A stretch of DNA of 64,000 nt from the NCBI RefSeq assembly GCF_025790165.1, contig NZ_CP094970.1, positions 4,588,001-4,652,000 of the forward strand, read 5' to 3'. The DNA comes from Solicola gregarius. Its GTDB lineage: Bacteria > Actinomycetota > Actinomycetes > Propionibacteriales > Nocardioidaceae. Below the pieces are notes generated by a model. It did no database searches and had not been told where the DNA came from. It saw only the letters and a list, made by a program, of their open reading frames with translations. Made by a program: the position numbers and the translations under genes. Shown here piece after piece: positions 50,871 to 59,963 of this stretch (its first letter is position 1; each line of letters opens with the position of its first letter).

Positions 50871-51098
50871 TCAACCCGCGTCGAGCAGGTCGAGAGTCTC
50901 CGCGACGTTCGACACGTCGACCTTGATGCCGACGTCGATGCTCCGCGGCTGATATGGCTCATGGCCCGATGCCGAACGTGCTGCCAGGCCCGATCGCACC
51001 AACGCGTTGACTGCCTCACTGAGCCCGAGCTCTTCTTCACGTCGCAGCCGCTCGACGGCGGCGACGACATCCGGGTCAAGGCTCAACGTGGTGCGCAT
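50871..51098 (-). CDS. vapB: VapB-type ribbon-helix-helix antitoxin
   Basis: A 75-aa antitoxin. The N-terminal RHH domain (MRTTLSLDPDVVAAVERLRREEELGLSEAVNALVRSGLA) binds the operator. The C terminus (RSIDVGIKVDVSNVAETLDLLD) should wrap the VapC active site. Start ATG 51098. The pair is probably self-repressed and maintains itself; no phage or plasmid genes adjoin it. Confidence 0.9.
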   Translation of the reverse strand: MRTTLSLDPDVVAAVERLRREEELGLSEAVNALVRSGLAARSASGHEPYQPRSIDVGIKVDVSNVAETLDLLDAG

Positions 51099-51153
51099 AC
51101 CATCGACCATACATCGCGATGCCGACTCTGGCGCGTCATGATGCGATCGAAGA

Positions 51154-52002
51154 TCAAGCACCACCCGTCGCGACCGGACGCGCCGGGTCGGCGACCCACT
51201 CGCTCCACGAGCCGGGGTACAGCGCGGCGTCGTACCCGGCGAGCTCGAGTGCCAGCACCTCGTGCGCGGCCGTGACGCCGGACCCGCAGTACGCTCCGAT
51301 CTCGCCGGCCGTGCCGGCGCCGAGCGCGGCGAACCGTTCGCGCAGGTCATCGGCCGAGCGCCACCGGCCGTCGGCCGTGACGTTGTCTCTCGTCGACGCG
51401 CTGACGGCGCCCGGGATGTGACCGGCGACGGGGTCGATCGGCTCGACCTCGCCGCGGTACCGCTCCGGCTGCCGCGCATCGAGCAGCAGCCCCTCGCGGG
51501 CGAGCGCGGCCGTACCGTCGACGTCCAGGACCTTCCGGCGACCCGGGCGTGCGACGAAGTCTCCTGCCTCGACGCTTTGCACGAGCGCGGTCGTGTTGCC
51601 GCCCGCCGCAACCCAACCGTCGTACCCGCCGTCGAGCACGCGTACGTCGTCGTGACCGTGATGCGTGAGCAACCACCACGCCCGAGCGGCCGCGCTTCCA
51701 TCGGCCTGGTCGTACACGACGACCGCTCGATCCATGCGGACGCCGACCCGGCGCATCGCCGCCGCGAAGCGTCCCGGGTCGGGCAGCGGGTGCCGGCCGC
51801 GCTCGCCGGGCGGGTCGGCGAGATCGACGTCCAGGTCGACGAACTGGGCGTCGAACAGGTGCCCTTCTTCGAACGCAGCTCGGCCCGTCGGCCCGCCGCC
51901 GTCGACGCTGAGCACGAAGCGTACGTCCAGCAGGGCGGGCGGCTCGGGCGAGACCAACAGCTCGGCGAGCTCCTCGCGATCGATGATCGGTGACCGGGTC
52001 AT
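51154..52002 (-). CDS. Thiosulfate/3-mercaptopyruvate sulfurtransferase
   Basis: A 282-aa protein with two rhodanese domains. The N-terminal one is inactive (WWLLTHHGHDDVRVLDGGYDGW). The C-terminal active loop is GAYCGSGVTAAHEV (catalytic Cys), preceded by LLDARQPERYRGEVEPIDPVAGHIPGAV. It transfers sulfane sulfur to cyanide or thiols. ATG 52002 overlaps the thymidine kinase stop by ATGA. Confidence 0.92.
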   Translation of the reverse strand: MTRSPIIDREELAELLVSPEPPALLDVRFVLSVDGGGPTGRAAFEEGHLFDAQFVDLDVDLADPPGERGRHPLPDPGRFAAAMRRVGVRMDRAVVVYDQADGSAAARAWWLLTHHGHDDVRVLDGGYDGWVAAGGNTTALVQSVEAGDFVARPGRRKVLDVDGTAALAREGLLLDARQPERYRGEVEPIDPVAGHIPGAVSASTRDNVTADGRWRSADDLRERFAALGAGTAGEIGAYCGSGVTAAHEVLALELAGYDAALYPGSWSEWVADPARPVATGGA

Positions 52003-52673
52003 CGCTTGCCTCCCAGCATCCGGGCCTCATGGTCGAACGGCAGCACATCCGGCGACAACGCGGCGGCCTTCGCGCGAGCAGCGGTCATTCGCCGCCGGTG
52101 GTGCTGGCGACACAGCACCTCGTACGCGACCTCTGTCGGAGGCGCGTCGACGTCGCCGACCACGACGACCTCCCCCTCGGTGACCATCTCGCCGTTCTCC
52201 GTCCGCGCGTTGTGGGTCGCCCGCTCGCCGCACCAGCACAGTGCCTCGACCTGGACGGTCTGCACCCGGTCGGCGAGCTCGACGAGCCGCGCCGATCCGG
52301 GGAACAGCCTGGTGCGGAAGTCGGTCAGGATTCCGAAGCAGAACACGTCGATCTGTAGCTCGTCGGCGATGCGGGCCAGCTGGTCGACCTGGGCGGGCGT
52401 GTAGAACTGCGCCTCGTCACACACCATGTAGTCGATCCGGCCACCGTGGGTGAGGTCGTGCACGGCGTACGCCCAGAAGTCGAAGTCGGGCGGGACCTCG
52501 ACGGCGTCGACGGACAACCCGAGCCGGCTGGACAGGATCGCATCACCGCGACGGTCGTGCGACGTGAACAGGCGTCCGACCCTCCCCCGCGCCGCGTGGT
52601 TGTGATTGACCTGGAGCGCGAGAGTCGACTTCCCCGAGTCCATGGTGCCGTTGAAGAACTGGAGATTCGCCAC
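51999..52673 (-). CDS. tdk: Thymidine kinase
   Basis: Phosphorylates thymidine for nucleotide salvage. A 224-aa type II TK1-like enzyme with LQFFNGTMDSGKSTLALQ (P-loop), YMVCDEAQFY (catalytic Glu), FGILTDFRTRLFPGSARL (lasso part) and zinc Cys in ALCWCGERATHNAR and VLCRQHH. GTG start 52673 (MANLQF). Coupled by overlap to the sulfurtransferase. Confidence 0.95.
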   Translation of the reverse strand: MANLQFFNGTMDSGKSTLALQVNHNHAARGRVGRLFTSHDRRGDAILSSRLGLSVDAVEVPPDFDFWAYAVHDLTHGGRIDYMVCDEAQFYTPAQVDQLARIADELQIDVFCFGILTDFRTRLFPGSARLVELADRVQTVQVEALCWCGERATHNARTENGEMVTEGEVVVVGDVDAPPTEVAYEVLCRQHHRRRMTAARAKAAALSPDVLPFDHEARMLGGKR

Positions 52674-52701
52674 GCGCCCATCCTGCCAGGCGTCTGGCCG
52701 C

Positions 52702-53757
52702 CTAGTCCTTCGGCGTCGGCACCTTCGTCGCCGGGTCGCCGTCGACGGCCGCCGCGAGCTGGGGTACGAGCCGGTCGAGCGTGTACGGGACGCTCAGCGC
52801 GGTGACGAACGAGATCGAGAACCCGTAGTCCGGGTGCTTCGCGTCGCCGACGAACACGTCACGGCCCTCCTCGTGGACGGGCAGCGAGGTGTAGACCTCG
52901 TTGTCGAGGATGGCGTCCTTGTCCTCCATCACGTTGGTGAGCCACACGAGCGCATCGGTGTCGACGAACTCGGTGTTCTCGGCACTGATGTTGGCGCCGA
53001 AGTCCTTCGTACCCACGACGTCGTCGATGTCGCTCGGCAGCTCGAACCCGATGTCGGTCAGCAGCCGGCTCCGCGGATCCGCGGAGCCGTACACGTACGT
53101 GCCCTCGTACGGGGTTGCGAAGATCGCATGTTTGCCTTGGAACTCCGGGTGCTTCTTGGCGACGTCCTCGATCTTGCCCTCGACGTCGTCGACGATCTCC
53201 TGCGCGGCCTCGGGACGCCCGACCGCCTTGCCCACCGTGAGCAGCTCCTCCTGCCATCCGATGCCGTAGTCGGGTATGTCGCCGGGCTGCGCCACCGTCG
53301 GCGCGATCTGGCTGAGCTTGTCGTAGTCGGCCTGGGTCAGCCCTGAGTACAGGCCGATGATCAGGTCGGGCCGCTGCGCCGCGACCTTCTCGAACTGCAC
53401 GCCGTCGTCCTGGTTGAGCGACGCGGGTACGTCGGCGCCGACGAGCCGCTCCTTCGCCCAGGGATAGAGGCCTCCCGGTGTGTCGTCGAGCCATTCGGTG
53501 GTGGCGACCGGCACGACGCCGAGGGCGAGCAGGTCGTCCTGCTCCTTGAGGCCGACGACGACGACGCGCTCCGGCTCCTCCTCGACGGTCGTGGTGCCGT
53601 ACTTGTGCTCGATCTCGACCGGGAAGGCGCCCTCCTCCGCGGGTGCGGCGTTGGCCGCAGACGTCTCCGCGCCGGCCGGGTCATCGTCGCCGCACGCCGT
53701 CGTGGTCATGAGGACGACGGCCAGCAGCGCGGTCAGTACTACGTTCAGTCGGTTCAC
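52702..53757 (-). CDS. Iron-siderophore ABC transporter substrate-binding lipoprotein
   Basis: A 351-aa FepB/FhuD-like periplasmic-type binding protein. Signal NRLNVVLTALLAVVLMTTTAC ends in a lipobox. The domain has VEIEHKYGTTTVEEEPERVVVVGLKEQDDLLALGVVP, LIIGLYSGLTQADYDKLSQIAPTVA and the C-terminal lobe (GSADPRSRLLTDIGFELPSDIDDVV). The GTG at 53757 is used because the upstream part of the frame coincides with an IdeR-type box (53758-53776). No permease or ATPase genes are adjacent. Confidence 0.92.
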   Translation of the reverse strand: MNRLNVVLTALLAVVLMTTTACGDDDPAGAETSAANAAPAEEGAFPVEIEHKYGTTTVEEEPERVVVVGLKEQDDLLALGVVPVATTEWLDDTPGGLYPWAKERLVGADVPASLNQDDGVQFEKVAAQRPDLIIGLYSGLTQADYDKLSQIAPTVAQPGDIPDYGIGWQEELLTVGKAVGRPEAAQEIVDDVEGKIEDVAKKHPEFQGKHAIFATPYEGTYVYGSADPRSRLLTDIGFELPSDIDDVVGTKDFGANISAENTEFVDTDALVWLTNVMEDKDAILDNEVYTSLPVHEEGRDVFVGDAKHPDYGFSISFVTALSVPYTLDRLVPQLAAAVDGDPATKVPTPKD

Positions 53758-53776
53758 GCAGGCAAGGCTAACCTTA
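53758..53776 (-). promoter_or_regulatory. IdeR/DtxR-type iron box
   Basis: On the minus strand the sequence TAAGGTTAGCCTTGCCTGC matches the 19-bp IdeR consensus TWAGGTTAGSCTWACCTWA at 16 positions. It ends directly at the GTG start of the siderophore-binding lipoprotein, so iron-loaded IdeR should block transcription. Confidence 0.75.
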
Positions 53777-53802
53777 GCTAGCATCCACGGGTCGGTGGGG
53801 CC

Positions 53803-54663
53803 TCAACCGACCGAGCGGATCGCGTCGGTCACGGCGGCGAGCGCGAGCAGGCGTACGACGTCGACATGGGCCGCGACCTCGCCGGTCGCCGCCGCGACGA
53901 ACCCGTCACCGTCGAAACGGGTGTGCGGCGGCGTCAGCGCACGAGAGAGCCCGTCATGCGCTCCCTGCGCGACGACGCGGCAGTCGACCTTCGACAGCGC
54001 GGCGTTCGTGACGACCAACCCGATCGTGGTGTGTGCCCGGCCGGCGTCGAACCCGGCACCTACCGGCAGGGCGCGTACGGAGTCGAACGACACCGCCTGC
54101 CCTCCGTGGTCGACGTCGCCGTAAGCGTTGACGGCGCAGAGCGCCTCGACCACGATCTCGCCGAGCCGGTGGACGGCATGACCTAGACCACCCGGACGGC
54201 GACCGTCAGGCCCGCGCCAGTGGCCGACGTACGCTCCCGTGCCCGCACCGACGCGGCCGGCGAGTACCTGCTCCCCACCGGTCGCGGCCGCCGCGACGTA
54301 GCCGGACTCGGCGGTCGGCCGCGAGGTGTTGTCACCGACCGCAAGATCGAACAACGCGAGCGTCGGCACGATCGGTACGTTGCCGCCCGGCGTCGGAACG
54401 CCGCGGCCTCGTTCGGCGAAGTGCCGCATCACACCGTCGGCCGCGGCCAGCCCGAACGCGGATCCACCGGTCAGGACGACCGCGTCGATCCGGTCGACGG
54501 TCTTGTCCGGATCGAGCAGGTCGAGCTCACGGCTCGCGGGCGCGCCCCCGCGGACCTCGTGCGATGCGGTCGTCCCTTCGGGGAGCTCGACTACCGTGCA
54601 TCCGGTCTCGCCGACCGCGTCCGTCCAGTGGCCGATCCGCACTCCGGGTACCTCGAACGCCAT
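53803..54663 (-). CDS. P1-family (DmpA-like) peptidase
   Basis: A 286-aa N-terminal-nucleophile-type hydrolase. It has the P1/S58 pattern: VPGVRIGHWTDAVGETGCTVV, the GGSAFGLAAADGVMRHFAERGRG helix, GRVGAGTGAYVGHWRG and the conserved AHTTIGLVVTNAALSKVDC near the C-terminal half. Such enzymes self-cleave at this Thr/Ser and act as aminopeptidases or amidases. Start ATG 54663. Substrate unknown. Confidence 0.9.
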   Translation of the reverse strand: MAFEVPGVRIGHWTDAVGETGCTVVELPEGTTASHEVRGGAPASRELDLLDPDKTVDRIDAVVLTGGSAFGLAAADGVMRHFAERGRGVPTPGGNVPIVPTLALFDLAVGDNTSRPTAESGYVAAAATGGEQVLAGRVGAGTGAYVGHWRGPDGRRPGGLGHAVHRLGEIVVEALCAVNAYGDVDHGGQAVSFDSVRALPVGAGFDAGRAHTTIGLVVTNAALSKVDCRVVAQGAHDGLSRALTPPHTRFDGDGFVAAATGEVAAHVDVVRLLALAAVTDAIRSVG

Positions 54664-54694
54664 GCCTCTCCCTCTCGTACGACCGCGCCGACCG

Positions 54695-55825
54695 CTACGA
54701 GCCCGGCGCGTCCACCAGCAACGGCACGGTCATCTCGGTGGCCGTGAGCGAACCGTGGAACCCCACCATCTTCAGCTCCACCCCGAACCAGCGCGAGGAG
54801 AACACGGCGAACTCCCCGAGCGACGCCACCAGGACATCGCCGATGCGTGGGCGTACGCGATCGTCGATCGGTCCGAACCAGCCCGCGCGCTCGGCCTCGT
54901 CGCGGGTCGCGACGATCGCTCGAGCTCCGCAGTACGCGCGCCAACGCCGCGCGACGTCGTCGACGGCGCCCGTGCGTACGTACAGCTGCCGGAACCGCGC
55001 CTCCCCCGCGAACACCAGCACGTCGTCGAGCAGGTCGGGTCGGTCCTCGACGTCGAACCTGCCGTCGGCCGGTAGGTCGAGCATGCCGTGGTCGGCGGTG
55101 ACAACGAGCGCCGCGTCGGGCGGCAGTGCCTCGCGAAGACGGCGCATGTCGGCGTCGACGTCGCGCAGCCGTTCGCGCCACTTCGCCGAGGTGCAACCGT
55201 GCTCGTGGCCGAGATGGTCGAGTGTCGACTCGTAGGTGTAGACCAGGCTGCGCGACGAGGCCTCGCACGCGTCTACCGTCGCGTCGAGGCGCTCCCATAC
55301 GCTGGAGATGCCGTAGTACGGCACGCCGCGCTGGCTGCAGAGCGTCAGCCCCGTGCCCTCGAACCGAGCGCTGTTGACAACCGAGACGTTCAGCCCCTCC
55401 GAGGCGAGCCGGGACAGCTCGGTCGGGTGCGGCTGCCACGTGAGCGGGTCGATGTCGTCGCTCCACCTCAGGGCATTCAGCGTGCGGCGCGTACCCGGGA
55501 TTCGGGAGGTGTAGCCGACGACACCGTGCGCACCGGGAGGCAGCCCGGTGCCGAGCGAGGTGAGGCTGGTGACCGTCGTCGACGGCGCACCGCAGGTGAG
55601 CGAGCCGTCGAGCAGCCCGGAGAGGTACGGCGCGCAGTCGGCGTTGGCCGCGAGCAGGTCACGACCGAGCCCGTCGATCAGCACGAGCACGTACCTCGGC
55701 GCCGGCGGCAGGTCGAGCGGGTTGGCGTCACCGGCGGTTGCGGAGCCCGCGCTGCGCACGAGCTGGCTGATGCTGCGACCGTCGTACGTGGGGAGGACGA
55801 CGCCCTCGGGATGGTGCGAGAGCAT
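54695..55825 (-). CDS. Alkaline phosphatase superfamily phosphodiesterase/nucleotide pyrophosphatase
   Basis: A 376-aa enzyme of the NPP group. Metal and nucleophile motifs: YVLVLIDGLGRDLL (Asp), CGAPSTTVTSLTSLGTGLPPGAHGVVGY (the catalytic Thr lies here), YESTLDHLGHEHG (Asp, His) and LVVTADHGMLD (Asp, His). It is adjacent to and coupled with DUF5998 (TGATG), an order typical of actinobacteria together with tdk. It hydrolyses a phosphodiester or pyrophosphate; the natural substrate is unknown. Confidence 0.9.
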   Translation of the reverse strand: MLSHHPEGVVLPTYDGRSISQLVRSAGSATAGDANPLDLPPAPRYVLVLIDGLGRDLLAANADCAPYLSGLLDGSLTCGAPSTTVTSLTSLGTGLPPGAHGVVGYTSRIPGTRRTLNALRWSDDIDPLTWQPHPTELSRLASEGLNVSVVNSARFEGTGLTLCSQRGVPYYGISSVWERLDATVDACEASSRSLVYTYESTLDHLGHEHGCTSAKWRERLRDVDADMRRLREALPPDAALVVTADHGMLDLPADGRFDVEDRPDLLDDVLVFAGEARFRQLYVRTGAVDDVARRWRAYCGARAIVATRDEAERAGWFGPIDDRVRPRIGDVLVASLGEFAVFSSRWFGVELKMVGFHGSLTATEMTVPLLVDAPGS

Positions 55826-56424
55826 CAGCGACCAGCGGTCGCGGCCGAGAGCCGCCGTCCGAAGTCGAGCAGCTGAGCGACCGCGTCGTCGCCGTCGGCG
55901 GTCGCCGAGAGGCGCAGTGTGAAGTCGTCACCGGTGATGTTGCCCGAGTAGCCGTGGTCGGCATCGCAGGTCGGGTCGGAGCACTGTGCCGGCTCCAGGT
56001 CGACGCGGCTGACACTCCCCCAGCCGATCGTGATCACCGCCTCGCGGGTGGGGCCGCCGCCGTCGGGCGCGGTCGGTGAGGTCGCGACCATCCGCGTGGT
56101 CACGACCGACGTGACCGAGCCGAGCGGGACCGCCTCGGTCGTCGTCGAGGTGTACGGCTCGGGCAGCAGGTCGTCGGGCGGGTGCTCGTCGGTGTGGGTC
56201 AGGACGAGCCTGCTTCCGGTCATCACGAGCACCGTCAGGTGCCGACGGATCTCCTCGCGGTCGAACGTCGGCTCATGGTGCAGCACGTACGCCTCGACGG
56301 CCTCACCGGCGAGCGCGTCGACCATGCCCTCGGTGACGACGTTCGGGTAGTACCCCGTCTGCTGGATCGCCTCGCGAAGCTCGGCCCAGCGGTCGGTGGC
56401 GATCTGCTCGTACCTGTCTGCCAT
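55825..56424 (-). CDS. DUF5998 protein
   Basis: A 199-aa protein: MADRYEQIATDRWAELREAIQQTGYYPNVVTEGMVDALAGEAVEAYVLHHEPTFDREEIRRHLTVLVMTGSRLVLTHTDE, then ACTSVVTT-type strands and CSDPTCDADHGYSGNITGDDFTLRLSA. The CxxxxCxxxH group could bind metal. It shares bases with the phosphodiesterase start. The family is restricted to actinobacteria and its function is unknown. Start ATG 56424. Confidence 0.88.
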   Translation of the reverse strand: MADRYEQIATDRWAELREAIQQTGYYPNVVTEGMVDALAGEAVEAYVLHHEPTFDREEIRRHLTVLVMTGSRLVLTHTDEHPPDDLLPEPYTSTTTEAVPLGSVTSVVTTRMVATSPTAPDGGGPTREAVITIGWGSVSRVDLEPAQCSDPTCDADHGYSGNITGDDFTLRLSATADGDDAVAQLLDFGRRLSAATAGR

Positions 56425-56477
56425 ATCGGACAGTGTTCCACGCGCTCGATCGCGGCCGAGCACGGCCGGTCCGACGG

Positions 56478-59198
56478 TCAGCTCGGCATCGTGTCGCCGA
56501 GCCCGACCGGGCGACTCATCCGCCGTACGAACCACTCGCTGCGGTTGTCGCTCGCCGGTGCCGTACGCGCGGTCGCGTTGAGCACCGTCGTACCGTGTGC
56601 GCCCGCGAGGACGAGATCGAGGTTGAGCGACGCAAGCTCGGGGTGGTCGTCCTTCAGCACGGCCACCCGCTGGAGCAGGTCTTCGATCGCGCCGACATCC
56701 GCCGGCTCGCTCCCGCGGTAACCGAGCAGCAGCGGCGCCGACTTGATCTCGCGCACCATCGTTGCGGCATCGACATCGGTCAGCGGCGGGATCCGGTACG
56801 CACGGTCGCCCATCAGCTCACTCGGAGCACCCGACAGGCCGAACGACACCAGTGGCCCGAACAACGGGTCCTCGACGGCGCGGATCGAGATCGGCGTACC
56901 GGGCGACGACATCCGCTGCACCACGAAACCGGCGGACTCCGGTACGTCGATGATGCTCGTCAAGGAGTCCCACGCGTCGCTCATGTCGTCCTCGTCGTGG
57001 ATGTTGCGCCACACGTGCGCGAGGTCGGGACGGGTACGCAGGTGCGGCGCCGTCGCCTTGAGCACGACATCCCAGCCGAGCACCTTGCCCGCCGCGATCG
57101 CCTCATCGAGCGAGCCGACGCGCTGGCGCGTCCACAGGTCGACGCCGTAGTCGGCCAGCAGCTCATGGGTCTCCTCGAGCGACAGGTCGCGCCCCTGCGG
57201 CTCCTCCTTGAGCGTGCGGAGGAGCAACGCATGCGCCTCGTGCGTACGGACCTCGTCGAAGTGGGCCTGCTCGCCCTGCGGCCGCCCGGCCCACTCGGCG
57301 TACGCGACGACGCGAGCGAGCGCGCGTACCGCCGACTCGGGCGCGGGGTACGACGGCACGGAACCGCGTCCGGCGGCACCCTCGACGTCGGGGACGCGCA
57401 GCAGCTCCGGCACTCCCTCGGTGCCGAGGAACGCCGACACGATCGGCTTGTCCGACTGCTCGCCGACGGCGGCGAGGACGTTCGCGACGTCTTCGCCGGA
57501 CACGTTGAGCGGCGGAACGTACACCGCGACGACGGAGTCGACGTCGGGGTCCTCGATCGCGGTGTCCAGCGCCTCCTCGAAGTCGTCCTCGTTCGCGTCC
57601 GCACCCAGCGCGATGGGTTCGCGCACGTGCAGCCCTGCCGCGCTTGCGGCGTCGGCGACGAGTAGCCCCATGGCATCGGAGTTGCCGACGACCGCGACCC
57701 GCGGGCCGCGCGGCAGCGGCTGGTGCGCGAGCAGCTGCGCGACGTCGAACATCTCGTCGAGGGTGTCGACCTGGATGACGCCCGCCTGGCGGAACATCGC
57801 GTCGACGGCGGCCTGCGGCGCGGTCGTACGCTGGACGGCGTGCCCGACCGGCACGCCCTGCGTCGTACGCCCGGACTTGACGGCAACGACCGGCTTGCGC
57901 CGACCGACCCGGCGGGCGATCCGGGAGAACTTGCGCGGGTTGCCGATCGACTCGAGGTAGAGCAGGACGACCTCGGTTGCGTCGTCCTCCTCCCAGTACT
58001 GCAGGAGGTCGTTGCCCGAGACGTCCGCGCGGTTGCCGGCCGAAACGAAGGTGGAGAGGCCGAGGCCGCGCCGGTCGACGGTCTCCAGGATCGCGACGCC
58101 GAGGGCACCGGACTGACAGAAGAAGCCGACTCGACCGCGCGGCGGCATCAGCGGCGAGAGCGACGCGTTGATCCTGGTCGCGTTGTCGGTGTTGATGACG
58201 CCGAGGCAGTTCGGTCCGACGAGCCGGAGTCCGTAGCTGCGGACGAGGCCGAGCAGCCGGCGCTGTCGGCGGCGTCCCTCCTCGCCCGTCTCGGCGAAGC
58301 CCGAGGAGATCACGATGATGCCGTGCACACCCTTGCCGGCACAGTCGAGTACGACCTCTGGCACCGCCTCCGCCGGGACCGCGATGACCGCGAGGTCGAC
58401 GTCGCCCGGGATCTCCTGCACCGACCCGTACGCCGGCAACCCCGACACCGCCTCGGCCTGCGGGTTCACGGCGTACACGGCGCCGGTGAAGTCGGCGAGC
58501 ACCAGGTTCCGGATGAGCATCTGCCCGATCGTGTCCTGGCGCCGGCTCGCACCGATGACCGCGACGCTCTTGGCCCGCATGAACCGCTGGATCGACGCGG
58601 CCTCGGCCCGGTGCTCACGAGCCTGCATCACGCCGATGGCAGTGTCGGTCGGGTCGATCGAGAACACCAGTCGCATGACGCCGTCCTCGACCGAGCCCTC
58701 GACCTCGTACCCCTGCTCGCGGAACACCTGGATCATCCGGGTGTTCTCGGGCAGGATCTCGGCGACGAACTTCTCGTACTCCCGCTCCCGGCCGACCTGC
58801 GCGAGATGCTCGAGCAGCAGCTGCCCGAGCCCGCGGCCCTGGTGGGCATCCTCGACCAGGAACGCCACCTCCGCCTCGCGGTCGTCGATCGCGTCGTAGC
58901 GGCCGATCGCGATGATCTGCTTGGCGATCGTCACCACGAACGCGACCCGGCTCTGGTAGTTGACCTGGGTGAAGCGCGCGACATCGCGGTCGGAGAGCTT
59001 CGGGTACGGCGCGAAGAACCGGAAGTACTTCGACTCGTCGGACACCCGCGCGTAGAAGTCGACGAGCCCCTGCGCGTCATCGGGGGTGATCGGGCGCAGC
59101 TGAGCGGCGCGGCCGTCGCGCAGGACGACATCGGCCTCCCAGTGCCGCGGGTAGCCGAGAGCCGCGTCCCCATCGCTGCTGTCGAGTGCGCTGTCCAC
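56478..59198 (-). CDS. GNAT - acyl-CoA synthetase (NDP-forming)-like fusion, Pat-type protein acetyltransferase
   Basis: A 906-aa fusion. Residues 25-190 are a GNAT domain (EVAFLVEDAHQGRGLGQLLLEHLAQVGR, acetyl-CoA loop). Residues 205-300 are a CoA-binding domain (VAVIGASRRQDTIG). Flavodoxin-like ligase domains (GRVGFFCQSGALGVAI and RVAVVGNSDAMGLLVADAA) and an ATP-grasp region (from about residue 690) follow. The SHTG motif that carries the catalytic His of active synthetases reads HAVQRTTAPQAAVD instead, so the ligase part is probably a sensor or scaffold. Related fusions acetylate and silence acyl-CoA synthetases. GTG start 59198. Confidence 0.88.
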   Translation of the reverse strand: MDSALDSSDGDAALGYPRHWEADVVLRDGRAAQLRPITPDDAQGLVDFYARVSDESKYFRFFAPYPKLSDRDVARFTQVNYQSRVAFVVTIAKQIIAIGRYDAIDDREAEVAFLVEDAHQGRGLGQLLLEHLAQVGREREYEKFVAEILPENTRMIQVFREQGYEVEGSVEDGVMRLVFSIDPTDTAIGVMQAREHRAEAASIQRFMRAKSVAVIGASRRQDTIGQMLIRNLVLADFTGAVYAVNPQAEAVSGLPAYGSVQEIPGDVDLAVIAVPAEAVPEVVLDCAGKGVHGIIVISSGFAETGEEGRRRQRRLLGLVRSYGLRLVGPNCLGVINTDNATRINASLSPLMPPRGRVGFFCQSGALGVAILETVDRRGLGLSTFVSAGNRADVSGNDLLQYWEEDDATEVVLLYLESIGNPRKFSRIARRVGRRKPVVAVKSGRTTQGVPVGHAVQRTTAPQAAVDAMFRQAGVIQVDTLDEMFDVAQLLAHQPLPRGPRVAVVGNSDAMGLLVADAASAAGLHVREPIALGADANEDDFEEALDTAIEDPDVDSVVAVYVPPLNVSGEDVANVLAAVGEQSDKPIVSAFLGTEGVPELLRVPDVEGAAGRGSVPSYPAPESAVRALARVVAYAEWAGRPQGEQAHFDEVRTHEAHALLLRTLKEEPQGRDLSLEETHELLADYGVDLWTRQRVGSLDEAIAAGKVLGWDVVLKATAPHLRTRPDLAHVWRNIHDEDDMSDAWDSLTSIIDVPESAGFVVQRMSSPGTPISIRAVEDPLFGPLVSFGLSGAPSELMGDRAYRIPPLTDVDAATMVREIKSAPLLLGYRGSEPADVGAIEDLLQRVAVLKDDHPELASLNLDLVLAGAHGTTVLNATARTAPASDNRSEWFVRRMSRPVGLGDTMPS

Positions 59199-59329
59199 GC
59201 GACCAACGTACCGGCTCGCACATGCCCATGGGCGCAGCGCGTCGAGGGCTCAGAGTGTCGCGGAACGCGGCGTACAAGGCGCGCTGTGACCTCCGCCGCA
59301 GGCGCGTGACTTCCGGGGCCGACCCCGTT

Positions 59330-59353
59330 TACATTGGTTGTAGATTCAACTAC
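59330..59353 (+). promoter_or_regulatory. Promoter and imperfect dyad upstream of the FMN reductase
   Basis: TACATT (59330-59335) could be a -10 box, with GTGACT about 18 bp upstream. It is overlapped by the dyads GTTG-N6-CAAC (59337-59350) and GTAG-N6-CTAC (59340-59353). The style suits a MarR-type redox repressor. Confidence 0.4.
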
Positions 59354-59371
59354 TACCTTGGAGGACGCAGT

Positions 59372-59917
59372 ATGAAGGTCGGCATCATCATCGGGTCGAT
59401 CCGCGAGGGCCGCACCGGCGAGCAGGTGGCGGTCTGGGTCGAGAAGGCCGCCGCGAACCGGACCGACGCCGAGTACGGCGTGCTCGACCTGAAAGACTTC
59501 GACCTGCCGCTCCTCACCTCCGCGACGGTCCCGGGTGCCGCGAACCGGCAGTACGACTCGGTGAACGTCACGCGCTGGAGCCAGGCGATCGACGCCTACG
59601 ACGCGTTCGTATTCGTCACGCCGGAGTACAACCACGGAATCCCGGGCGCCTTCAAGAACGCCTTCGACACCCTCGGCCCGGAGTGGACCGGCAAGACCGT
59701 CGCGTTCGTCTCCTACGGTGCGGACGGCGGCGTACGTGCGACCGAGCAGTGGCGACAGGTCACCGCGAACCTCCACCTGCACGACGTGCGCGCCAGCGTT
59801 GCGCTCGGCCTGTTCAGCGACTTCGACGAGACCGGACTCGCGCCACTGGAGCGTCGCGACGCCGAGCTGTCGGCGATGCTCGACGAGCTCACCCGGCTGA
59901 CCGCACGGCTGGGCTGA
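59372..59917 (+). CDS. NAD(P)H-dependent FMN reductase
   Basis: A 181-aa flavodoxin-fold reductase: MKVGIIIGSIREGRTGEQVAVWVEKAA, VFVTPEYNHGIPGAFKNAFDTLGPEWTGKTVAFVSYGADGG. The GSIREGR loop binds the FMN phosphate and PEYNHG the isoalloxazine. It could reduce quinones, azo compounds or chromate. GGAGG precedes ATG 59372. Probably single-gene. Confidence 0.93.
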   Translation: MKVGIIIGSIREGRTGEQVAVWVEKAAANRTDAEYGVLDLKDFDLPLLTSATVPGAANRQYDSVNVTRWSQAIDAYDAFVFVTPEYNHGIPGAFKNAFDTLGPEWTGKTVAFVSYGADGGVRATEQWRQVTANLHLHDVRASVALGLFSDFDETGLAPLERRDAELSAMLDELTRLTARLG

Positions 59918-59963
59918 GGCACCGCAGCCCGACCCGTACGCCCAAGGCAACACCTGCCACTCC

